Assembly (NCBI GenBank): GCA_963729215.1
Contig: CAVSND010000006.1
Coordinates: forward strand, 295,362 to 359,361
Direction of reading: 5' to 3'
From: CAVQJU01 sp963729215
GTDB taxonomy: Bacteria; Acidobacteriota; Vicinamibacteria; Vicinamibacterales; CAVVIG01
DNA length: 64,000 nucleotides
Part shown: positions 26,478 through 34,313 of the stretch, piece after piece
How the letters are laid out: every line of letters begins with the position of its first letter
How positions within the stretch are numbered: the first letter of the stretch is position 1
Position numbers and translations under genes: made by a program
The notes under the pieces: generated by a model
What the model saw: only the letters and a program-made list of their open reading frames with translations
Databases searched by the model: none
Told to the model about the DNA's origin: nothing

Positions 26478-28097
26478 TCAGGGCACGTCCCACTCCGGCG
26501 GCTGGCGCCAGGGGGTCCGGCAGGGCTGGCGCTGCTCGTAGCGCCGGAGGTCCTCGGTGAGCACCGGAACGACGTCGCGAAGGCCCGCTCGTTGCGCCAT
26601 GACGATCGTCTCCTGCTGCCAGCGAGCCGCTTCGTCGTAGCGGCCGGCCTCCGCGAGCGCCATCGCCATGACCTCGCGACTGCTGAGCGTCTGGCGCTGT
26701 CGATTCAGCTGTTGTGCCAATAGAAGGGCCTGCGCCGCGTTTCTGATCCGGGGGTCGGGGCCAGCCGCGTAGAGCCGCGCGAGCGCGTTCGGGAATTCCG
26801 GCCGGCCGGGAAGGAGCTGCGCCGCCTCGACGAGCCGCGCCCGTGCTTCGTCGAGGCGCCCGAGCCGAACCAGCGCAAGCGCTTCTCCAAAGCGCGCCTC
26901 CCCCATCCTCGAATCCGCCGCGATCACTTCCGCGTACTCCCGGAGCGCCGCCTCGAATCGCCCGCGCAGGCGCAGCGTGTTCGCGAGCTGAAGCCGCGCC
27001 TGAAGATAGGTCGGGTCGTCCTTGGCGGCACGCGAGAAGCGTTCGATCGCCGCGTCGGCCTGGCCGCGTGACAGCAGCACGACGCCCAGGCTGTAGTGAG
27101 CGGGCGCGTACTCCGGCGAGCGCCTGAGAACCTCTTCGAATTGCGCCACCGCCGCCCCGGCATCGCCGGCCACCCACAGCGACGTGCCGAGCTTCTGACG
27201 CAGCGAGAGGCTGTCGGGATCCAGTTCGAGCCCTCGTCGAAATTCAACGACCGCCGAGGCGAAGTCTTCACGGCTCAGCGCCCGTTCACCGCGTTTCTCG
27301 TAGGCGACCGGACTGCGGAGAAGGTTCGCCACCTCCTGCATCAGCGGATCAGGCGGCGCGATATCGCCGTCGCCCTTCTGGCTCGCACGAGCGTCCGCCA
27401 GATCCGTCTTGCCGGCCTCGCGGTACGCGGTCGCCAGCGCGTAGTAGATCGGCGTCGCGCGGCGATCGAGTGCGAGTGCCGCTTCGAGGTGGTCGATGGC
27501 CGCCGCCGTATCGTGCCGGGCAAGCGCGACCCGGCCCAGTCCGTAGCGGGCCGCCGCGACCCGCGGCTGGAGCGACAAGGCGCGCGTGAAGCGGGCGTCG
27601 GCCTCGTTGAGCCGGCCCTGGTCGAGATACGTTTCGCCCAGCCACACGAGCGCCGCCACATCGTCTGGATGCATGACGAGCGTGCGCTCGAACGCTGCCG
27701 CCGCCTCTCGTGACTGGCCTTCCGCGCGATAGACATGCGCGAGGTAATAGGGCCATCGATAATCGCCGGGTGTGAGCGCCGCTGCGTTGATGAAACACGG
27801 CTCCGCGTCGCCATAGGACTCGGCCGCGAGGAAGACCGTGCCCAGCTCACCGTATGCCGCCGCCGTCTGCGTGGAATTCGATTTGCGCGGATCCGCCTTC
27901 GCCTCCTGCAGCGCGTCAAACGCCTGGCGGATCTGGACCTGCACCGGCGGAGCCATCCCGGAGAGATCCGGGAGATCAACCGGCAGGAGGGCTGATGGGG
28001 AGCTGTGGGAACACGCGGGAATCGCGACCGCGGCCGCCATTACGACAGCGGCGAAGAATGGCGGGCGCCGAATTTTCGTCCCGCAGCCCGGCGACAC
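26478..28097 (-). CDS. TPR-repeat lipoprotein
   Basis: Protein of 539 aa. The N-terminus (MAAAVAIPAC, Cys29) is a lipobox, so it should be anchored to a membrane facing the periplasm. Almost all the rest is tetratricopeptide repeats, with units such as AAYGELGTVFLAAESYGDAE, AALVWLGETYLDQGRLNEAD and APAHYSLGVVLLSRGQADAA, and three or more further units to the C-terminus. TPR proteins are scaffolds for complexes. The GTG start overlaps the stop of the upstream gene by one base. The convergent CRTAC1 protein is the usual genomic neighbour of such TPR proteins. Confidence 0.88.
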   Translation of the reverse strand: MSPGCGTKIRRPPFFAAVVMAAAVAIPACSHSSPSALLPVDLPDLSGMAPPVQVQIRQAFDALQEAKADPRKSNSTQTAAAYGELGTVFLAAESYGDAEPCFINAAALTPGDYRWPYYLAHVYRAEGQSREAAAAFERTLVMHPDDVAALVWLGETYLDQGRLNEADARFTRALSLQPRVAAARYGLGRVALARHDTAAAIDHLEAALALDRRATPIYYALATAYREAGKTDLADARASQKGDGDIAPPDPLMQEVANLLRSPVAYEKRGERALSREDFASAVVEFRRGLELDPDSLSLRQKLGTSLWVAGDAGAAVAQFEEVLRRSPEYAPAHYSLGVVLLSRGQADAAIERFSRAAKDDPTYLQARLQLANTLRLRGRFEAALREYAEVIAADSRMGEARFGEALALVRLGRLDEARARLVEAAQLLPGRPEFPNALARLYAAGPDPRIRNAAQALLLAQQLNRQRQTLSSREVMAMALAEAGRYDEAARWQQETIVMAQRAGLRDVVPVLTEDLRRYEQRQPCRTPWRQPPEWDVP

Positions 28098-28945
28098 TAC
28101 TTGCCAAGCATGCGCTGGGTCGACTTCTCGTTCTCGAGACAGATTTCATCGACCAGCTCCGTGTCCACCACGAGGACCTGCTTCATCGTGACGGTCCAGG
28201 GCTTCGTGTAGGCCTTCGGATCGTCAACCGTGACCTCGACCTCGAGATGGCCGTAGTCCGGCCGGCGGATTCGTTCGCGCACCTTCGCGGCGCTCGTCAG
28301 CGGGCTGCCCACGATGTCGAGCCAGAGATCGTCGCGGAATCCGATCGAGTCGACGACCAGCGTGGTGCCTTCCCACTTCCCCGACGAGTAGCCCTGCCAG
28401 GACGGTTGCGGGTCGACCGGCAGCGGCCGGCCGTCGGTAAAGATCTGGCGGTAACCAGCGTTCAGTTCGTCGAGCATCACGAGGAGGCCGGAAGTCTGGA
28501 CGAATTTCTGGATATGCGGCAGGCCGTACAGGCGGACGAAGGTATCCGGCAGGCACTTCGCGTGGGGATCGTCTTTCGAGTTCTGCTCCGTCTCGTACTT
28601 CACCTGCTGCGCCGCCCACGGCTGGTACGGGAGGCCGCCCGGCATGCCGATGCCCATGTTGATCCCGTACTTCGAGATGGGAAGTTCCGCTCCGCACACG
28701 AGGAATTCCTGTCCCAACGTCTGGTTGCACGGCAGACCATCGGCGGTGAGCCACAACCCGGAGAAATCGGGCGTGCCTTCACGCGTTCGAGGCGCCGGCG
28801 CGGTCAGGTTGGGCTTCCCGTCACGCGTCCGGGGCACGCCGGCAGTGGGATATTTCAGGTATTGCGCCACCAGCGACGGCGGCGCGGAGAGGACGAGCGC
28901 GGCGGCCAACGCTGGCGCCGCCAATAGAATCAGACGCCTCTGCAT
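28097..28945 (-). CDS. Secreted protein of repeated acidobacterial family
   Basis: Exported protein of 282 aa and close in layout to the one at 16321: signal peptide to VAQ, opening YPTAGVPRTRDGKPNLTAP and APRTREGTPDFSGLW, then KFVQTSGLLVMLDE, RQIFTDGRPLP, YSSGKWEGTTLVVDSIGF and RIRRPDYGHLEVEVTVDDP. Function unknown. It precedes the TPR lipoprotein with a one-base overlap, so the two form an operon and may work in one periplasmic complex. Confidence 0.82.
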   Translation of the reverse strand: MQRRLILLAAPALAAALVLSAPPSLVAQYLKYPTAGVPRTRDGKPNLTAPAPRTREGTPDFSGLWLTADGLPCNQTLGQEFLVCGAELPISKYGINMGIGMPGGLPYQPWAAQQVKYETEQNSKDDPHAKCLPDTFVRLYGLPHIQKFVQTSGLLVMLDELNAGYRQIFTDGRPLPVDPQPSWQGYSSGKWEGTTLVVDSIGFRDDLWLDIVGSPLTSAAKVRERIRRPDYGHLEVEVTVDDPKAYTKPWTVTMKQVLVVDTELVDEICLENEKSTQRMLGK

Positions 28946-28983
28946 GGGGCTTCTCCGCGAAAAGCCTCATTCTAAGACGATCG

Positions 28984-29056
28984 AACGCAGAGATCGCAAA
29001 GATCGCGGAGAAAGCCAATTGAATATCTTCTCGGCGATCTCTGCGATCTCTGCGTT
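28984..29056. repeat. AACGCAGAGATCGC hairpin repeat, copy 1
   Basis: Left arm 28984-29011 of tandem AACGCAGAGATCGC-type units and right arm 29029-29056 as the near-perfect complement ending CTCTGCGTT. The arms are about 28 nt with a short A/T-rich loop. It lies in the 312-nt divergent spacer between the gene starting at 28945 (minus) and the PAP2 gene (29258, plus); nothing else was recognised in that spacer. Copies 2 and 3 are at 44535 and 49081. Confidence 0.8.
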
Positions 29057-29257
29057 GTATGACGCTCCCTTACGCCTTCCCCACGCGTTCGCGTTCCTGT
29101 CTGGACAACGCCGACGCATTCGCCCAGAATTGAACCCGAAGGCCCACCAGGGGTCGAGCACCATCGATCCTTTTTGTTTCCGCGTTCTCGCCGAGCGCTC
29201 CGGCGAGCGGGCTTTGCCTTGCGCGGATCTGAAAGCAGGCCGACACGCTGTGAGATC

Positions 29258-30049
29258 GTGAAACTGGCAATCGGATGCGTCATCGGTACGATTCTGGGGA
29301 TCGGCGTCGCGCCGGTGCTCGCGGGCGCCCAGACATTCCGGACCTCCGCGGTAGAGTTTCCCGCCCGACCGGCGTCGGCCCCGGATGCCTCCACAAAATC
29401 CGAGCCTGGAGTGGTTTCGGGATTCGTGCGCGACGTCGGCCGCGACTACAAGAACTTTTTCTCGGCTGAGACGGCGTGGTGGCTCGGCGGCGGCGGCGGC
29501 GCGGCGTGGGCCGTTCACGCCGCGGACCAGTCGATCGCCGATTCGGCGCAGGCGAACCCACCCTCGTTGCCTGGCGGTTCGTTGTACGGATCGCAGCTCG
29601 TGCAGATTCCAGTCGCGATCGGCTGGTGGATCGCGGGATCAGCGGCGGGCAGCCCGACGCAGGCCGCCGTCGGACGCGATCTGCTGCGCGCTCAGCTGAA
29701 CGTGGCCACCTGGACCTACGCCATCAAGTTCGCGGTCGAGCGAACGCGGCCCAACGGCGAACCGCGAGGGTTCCCGTCGGGTCATGCATCAACGTCGTTT
29801 ACGATCGCCACCGTGCTGCAGGAACACTTCGGCTGGAAAGTCGGCATCCCGGCATTCGTCGCGGCCGCCTACACGGGAGTTGAGCGGGTCGCCGACAACC
29901 AGCACTGGGCGAGCGACGTGGTGTTCGGAGCGGCGCTTGGAGTGGCCAGCGGCCGAACGGTCACGATTCATCTGCGACACACAAAGGTATCGGCGGCGCC
30001 CGCGCTGATGCCGGGCGGCCTGGGCGTGACCCTCACGGCGGTGAGATAG
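29258..30049 (+). CDS. PAP2-family phosphatase
   Basis: Envelope phosphatase of about 263 aa. The three PAP2 motifs are present: KFAVERTRP, FPSGHAS and RVADNQHWASDV, the last supplying the catalytic histidine (the usual opening serine of SRX5H is shifted or absent). A hydrophobic N-terminus (KLAIGCVIGTILGIG...) exports it. The family removes phosphate from lipid phosphates such as phosphatidate or undecaprenyl diphosphate in the periplasm. The GTG at 29258 was chosen because the signal peptide begins there; an ATG lies further upstream but adds only arginine-rich sequence. First gene of a tight five-gene operon. Confidence 0.85.
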   Translation: MKLAIGCVIGTILGIGVAPVLAGAQTFRTSAVEFPARPASAPDASTKSEPGVVSGFVRDVGRDYKNFFSAETAWWLGGGGGAAWAVHAADQSIADSAQANPPSLPGGSLYGSQLVQIPVAIGWWIAGSAAGSPTQAAVGRDLLRAQLNVATWTYAIKFAVERTRPNGEPRGFPSGHASTSFTIATVLQEHFGWKVGIPAFVAAAYTGVERVADNQHWASDVVFGAALGVASGRTVTIHLRHTKVSAAPALMPGGLGVTLTAVR

Positions 30050-30051
30050 AG

Positions 30052-31269
30052 ATGCGGCATTCGCGGACACTACGGGCCTTCCTCATTGTCGCTCTCGTCG
30101 TCGCTCTGACCGGGCGCGCCTCGATCGCCGGCGCGCAGGATCCAGCCTCGCGAGAGGCGGTCATCGAACAGCAGCAGGCAGAGAAGGCCGCCGCGTTGAC
30201 GCCGGCGGAGCCGGGAAAAGCCGAGAAGTACGTGACACGCCTCTCGGACTCGTTCCTCGCCGCCACGACGTTGCATCCGTTCTGGCAGAACGCCTATTCG
30301 GGCGGCGGCTTCACGCTGGGCGCCGGGTACCTCAAGTACGTGAGCCCGTACAACACGCTCGACGTCCGCGGCAGCATCACCTTCATCGGATACAAAAGAC
30401 TGGAAGCGGAGTTCATCGCGCCCGAGTTGTTCAACCGCCGCGGCCATCTCTCCGTGCTGGGTGGATGGCGCGAGGCGACGCAGGTCGGTTTCTACGGATT
30501 CGGCATGACGTCGGCGCAGGCGAACCGGGCCAACTACAGTTTTCAGCAGCCGTATCTCGCGGCGAAGCTGGAGGTATTCCCGGCGCGGCGCCTGTTCCTC
30601 GTGCGCGGCGGTCTCGAATTCACGCAGTGGAAGCAGCTGCCGGGCAAAGGCGACGAGCCATCCGTCGATCAGGTCTACACGCCGCAGACATTGCCTGGCC
30701 TCGGCGCGCAGCCGGTCTACTGGCACACGCAAGGCACCGTCGGCATCGATTCGCGCGCGCCGGCGCGCGGCTACGCCCGCCGCGGCGGATTCTACGGAGT
30801 CACCGTCCATGATTTCGCCGAGAAGGACGGCGTGAACGGGTTCAACCAGGTCGACTACGAGGGCATCCAGCACATCCCGGTCCTGCGCGAGGCGTGGGTC
30901 GTGTCGCTTCATGCGATGGCCCAGACGACCTACGACAAGAGCGGCCAGACGATCCCCTTCTTCATGATGCCGTCAATCGGCGGCGGCTCGGACCTCCGGG
31001 CGTACGCGAGCTGGCGCCTGCGCGATCTGAACAGTCTTTACTTGCAGGCGGAATGGCGGGTCATGGTCAACCGGTTCGTGGACATGGCGTTGTTCTACGA
31101 CGCGGGCAAGGTCGCGGCCAGACGCACCGACCTGACCCTGGGCGACATGAAGAGCGACTACGGCCTTGGATTCCGCTGGCACGGGCCGATGGCGACGCCG
31201 CTGCGCATCGAAGTGACGCACGGCCACGAAGGCTTCGCGCTCGTGTTCGCAGCGTCGGAGGTGTTCTGA
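30052..31269 (+). CDS. Omp85-like outer membrane barrel protein
   Basis: Protein of 405 aa: signal peptide to about residue 28, a short charged helix, then a beta-barrel resembling the bacterial surface antigen (D15) barrel, without visible POTRA domains. Barrel marks are repeated amphipathic strands, MMPSIGGGSDLRAY in place of the usual RG-aromatic L6 loop motif, and a C-terminal LVFAASEVF ending in phenylalanine. It starts 2 nt after the PAP2 stop, so the two are coupled. It may export or surface-display a lipid or partner protein made by its neighbours. Confidence 0.82.
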   Translation: MRHSRTLRAFLIVALVVALTGRASIAGAQDPASREAVIEQQQAEKAAALTPAEPGKAEKYVTRLSDSFLAATTLHPFWQNAYSGGGFTLGAGYLKYVSPYNTLDVRGSITFIGYKRLEAEFIAPELFNRRGHLSVLGGWREATQVGFYGFGMTSAQANRANYSFQQPYLAAKLEVFPARRLFLVRGGLEFTQWKQLPGKGDEPSVDQVYTPQTLPGLGAQPVYWHTQGTVGIDSRAPARGYARRGGFYGVTVHDFAEKDGVNGFNQVDYEGIQHIPVLREAWVVSLHAMAQTTYDKSGQTIPFFMMPSIGGGSDLRAYASWRLRDLNSLYLQAEWRVMVNRFVDMALFYDAGKVAARRTDLTLGDMKSDYGLGFRWHGPMATPLRIEVTHGHEGFALVFAASEVF

Positions 31270-31277
31270 AACCCGCC

Positions 31278-32956
31278 ATGCGCAGACTCATCACCCGTGG
31301 GCTCGTGGCGGCGGGCGGCCTCGCCGTGATCGTCGCCGCCGGAGCGGCCGCAGGCCCGCGCTTCTACGACGACGACCCGATCGCCCGCGAGCCCGAGAGC
31401 CGCAGCGCGGCCGGCGCCAGGCCCCTCGATATCAGCCTGTTCTTCGAGTACCTGGTACAACCTGTTCGTGACGGCCAGACGCCTGCCGTCCAACCTTCGC
31501 GCCGGCAACATCAACTCGGTCGACGAAGTGCCGGACTCGAGCTGGTTCACCAATCGCGTCGGCACGGCGCCGATCGCCACAGAACGGCTGACGACCGGTC
31601 CCAACTCGGATCCCGGTCCCGCTCCGGAGAAGTGGACCCTGCTGCGCGAGAAGAATGCCGGCACGAATCCCGGATTCACCGCCCGCGACGCGAACGGCCG
31701 CACCTGGTTCGTGCAGTTCGACATCCAGGAGTTTCCGGAAGGCGGCACCGGCGCGGTGGAAATAGCGACGAAGCTCTTTTGGGGGCTCGGCTACAACCAG
31801 GTCCAGACGTTCATTACCACCTTCGACCCGGCCCGAGTCAGAGATCGACCCGAAAGCCACGGTCAAACGGCCGTCGGGCGCGAGGACACCCTTCACGCGC
31901 GACGATCTCGCACGGGTGCTCGAACGGGCGGCACGCAACGCCGACGGCACATACCGCGTCTCCGCGGGAGCGTTGATTCCGGGGACGATTCTCGGGCCGT
32001 TCCGCTACTCGGGCACGCGCTCCGACGACCCGAACGACCTCGTGCCGCACGAACAGCGCCGCGAGCTGCGCGCGCTGCGTGTCTTCGGCGCATGGACGAA
32101 CCTGGTTGACTGGAAGGCCGGCAACACGCTCGACGTACTCGGCGGCGAGAACGGCCGGATGGTCGTGAAGCATTATCTCCAGGATGTGGGCTCGACATTC
32201 GGCATGGCGAACAATCCGCATGAATGGGACATGGGGTGGGAGCACTTCTACGATCCGGCGCCGAGCCGCCGGCGTCTCGTCTCGTTCGGCTTCGCGCTCA
32301 GCCCGTGGCAGACGGTGCCCTACCAGTCCTATCCGTCCATCGGCCTCTTCGAGGGCGACCGCTTCGACCCAGCGGCGTGGAAGCCGCAGACGCCAGTCAC
32401 GCCGTTCATCGACATGCGGGCGGATGACGCGTTCTGGGCGGCGCGGAAGGTCATGGCCTTCACCGACGACCTGATTCGCGCGGCCGTGCACACCGGGCAG
32501 TACTCGGATCCGGCGGCGGAACGCCATCTCGCGGACGTCCTCATCAAACGCCGCGACGCCATCGGCCGCCTCTACCTGGCCGCCGTCAACCCGATCGTCA
32601 ACCCGCGCCTGGACGGAGCCGGCCGTCTGGTGTTCTCCAACGCGGCGGTGGACGCCGGCTTTGCGCAGGCGCCGACCGCGTACCGCGCCGCGTGGTCGCG
32701 TTTCGACAACGCTACGGGCCAGGCAAGCCCGATCGCCGAAACCCGCAGCACGACCACCGCCATGTCCGCCCCCGGCGGCGTGCCCGCCGCGACCGGAAGC
32801 TTCGTCGAGATTGCGATCTCTGCTGAAACCGCCGACCACCCGGCATGGCAGCAGCCGGTCCACGCGTACTTCCGGCGCACGGCGGACGGCTGGAAACTTG
32901 TCGGGTTCGAACGCCTGCCGGAGAAGCTGCCCGCGACCGGAGCGGCCGTTCAGTGA
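31278..32956 (+). CDS. Exported kinase-like protein of unknown function, twice frameshifted
   Basis: Protein of about 558 aa if two single-base insertions are removed, near 31452 (TACCTGG) and near 31838 (GGCCCGAG). The N-terminus is a signal peptide (RRLITRGLVAAGGLAVIV...). The repaired chain reads INSVDEVPDSSWFTNRVG, FEYxYNLFVTARRLPSNL and PFTRDDLARVLERAA. A later segment LVDWKAGNTLDVL followed by KHYLQDVGSTFG is laid out like the catalytic loop (D..K..N) and the Mg-binding D-x-G of protein- and PI3-kinase-like folds; this is my inference from pattern, not a family match. Third gene of the operon, 8 nt after the barrel gene, and its stop overlaps the next GTG. Confidence 0.75.
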
Positions 32957-34313
32957 CCCCCGACACAAACGCCACGAACGCCGGAGCCGGCGCGGCGGTG
33001 GCGGACAAGGGCTGGCTCGAACGCCTCCTCTCGCCCATCGCTGATGTCCGTCGCGGTGAAGCGGCGAGCGCGCTGCTCATCACGCTGACGATGTTCCTCG
33101 TGCTCGCGAGGCTATTACCTGCTGAAAACGGCCCGCGAGATTTTCATCCTCAGTGAAGGCGGCGCCGAGGTCAAGAGCTACTCGTCCGCGGGCCAGGCCT
33201 TGCTGCTGCTCGTGCTGGTCCCGGCGTACGGCGCCTTCGCGTCCCGCGTCAACCGCACGCAGCTGGTTCAGTGGGTCACCTTGTTCTTCGCGGCGAATCT
33301 CCTCGTCTTCCTCGCGCTGCTCGGGGCCGGCGTGCGAATCGGCATCGCGTACTTCCTGTGGCTGGGAATCTTCAACGTCATGGTCATCGCCCAGTTCTGG
33401 GCGTTCGCCGCCGACGTGTTCACGGAAGAACAGGGCAAACGCCTCTTCCCGCTCATTGGGATCGGCAGCAGCCTTGGCGCGTGGCTGGGCTCGATCCGGG
33501 CCGGCCAGCTCGTGCAGAGTGCGGGGCCGGCGCGTCTGCTCGCGGGCGGGGCCGGCGGTCCTGGTCGTCTGCGCGCTCCTGTCCCGTGCGGTCAACCGCA
33601 CGGCAAGGACGGCTGCTCCCAGGCAATCCGCCGCTGCTGATGCGAAGCTCACCGGAGGATCGAACGGCTTCAGCCTGGTCTTCTCGGATCGCTATCTGAT
33701 GCTCATGGCCGGGCTCGTCCTGCTGTTGAATGTCGTCAACACAACGGGCGAGTACCTGTTCGGCCGCTACGTGGTCAACACCGCGGCGGCGATGTACGGC
33801 GCCGGCCCGGAGGCCGCCGCCGCGCGTGAGCAGTTCATCGGCGCGACCTACAGCAGCTATTTCGGGTACGTAAACCTTCTCGGACTCCTGCTCCAGATGT
33901 TCGCGGTGTCCCGCGTGTTCAAGTACCTCGGCCTCGGGCGGGCGCTGCTGATTCATCCGATGGTGGCCTTGATCGGCTACGCAGGCATGCTGCGCGCGCC
34001 GTCGTTCGAATTCATCCGCACGTTGAAAATCCTGGACAACAGCCTCGACTACTCGCTCGGCAACACGACGAAGCAGGCGCTCTGGCTTCCGACCAGCCGC
34101 GAGGCGAAATACAAGGCCAAACAGGCGATCGACTCGTTCTGCGTCCGTGCCGGCGACGTTCTCCAGGCCGCCATCGTGTATACGGGCGAGCTCGCGTCGT
34201 TCACGATCCCGGCCTTCGCGGCGGTCAACATCGTCTTCGTCGTCGGCTGGCTTGCCGTCGTCCGCGCGCTGAAACGCCGGCTGGAAACCGAATCCGCGGG
34301 GAGCGCGTCGTGA
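32953..34313 (+). CDS. Npt-type NTP/NDP exchange transporter-like protein, twice frameshifted
   Basis: Multi-pass membrane protein of about 452 aa after removing one G near 33110 and one G from the GGGG run at 33548-33551. The repaired chain reads LLITLTMFLVLASYYLLKTAREIFIL, the family-typical start, then many hydrophobic helices with VFTEEQGKRLFPLIGIGSSLG and GEYLFGRYVV and ending LAVVRALKRRLE. It resembles the ADP/ATP-translocase-type (TlcC/Npt) major facilitator proteins, many of which in free-living bacteria have no proven substrate. Its GTG overlaps the previous stop (GTGA) and its own stop overlaps the next GTG, so it is embedded in the operon. Confidence 0.8.
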
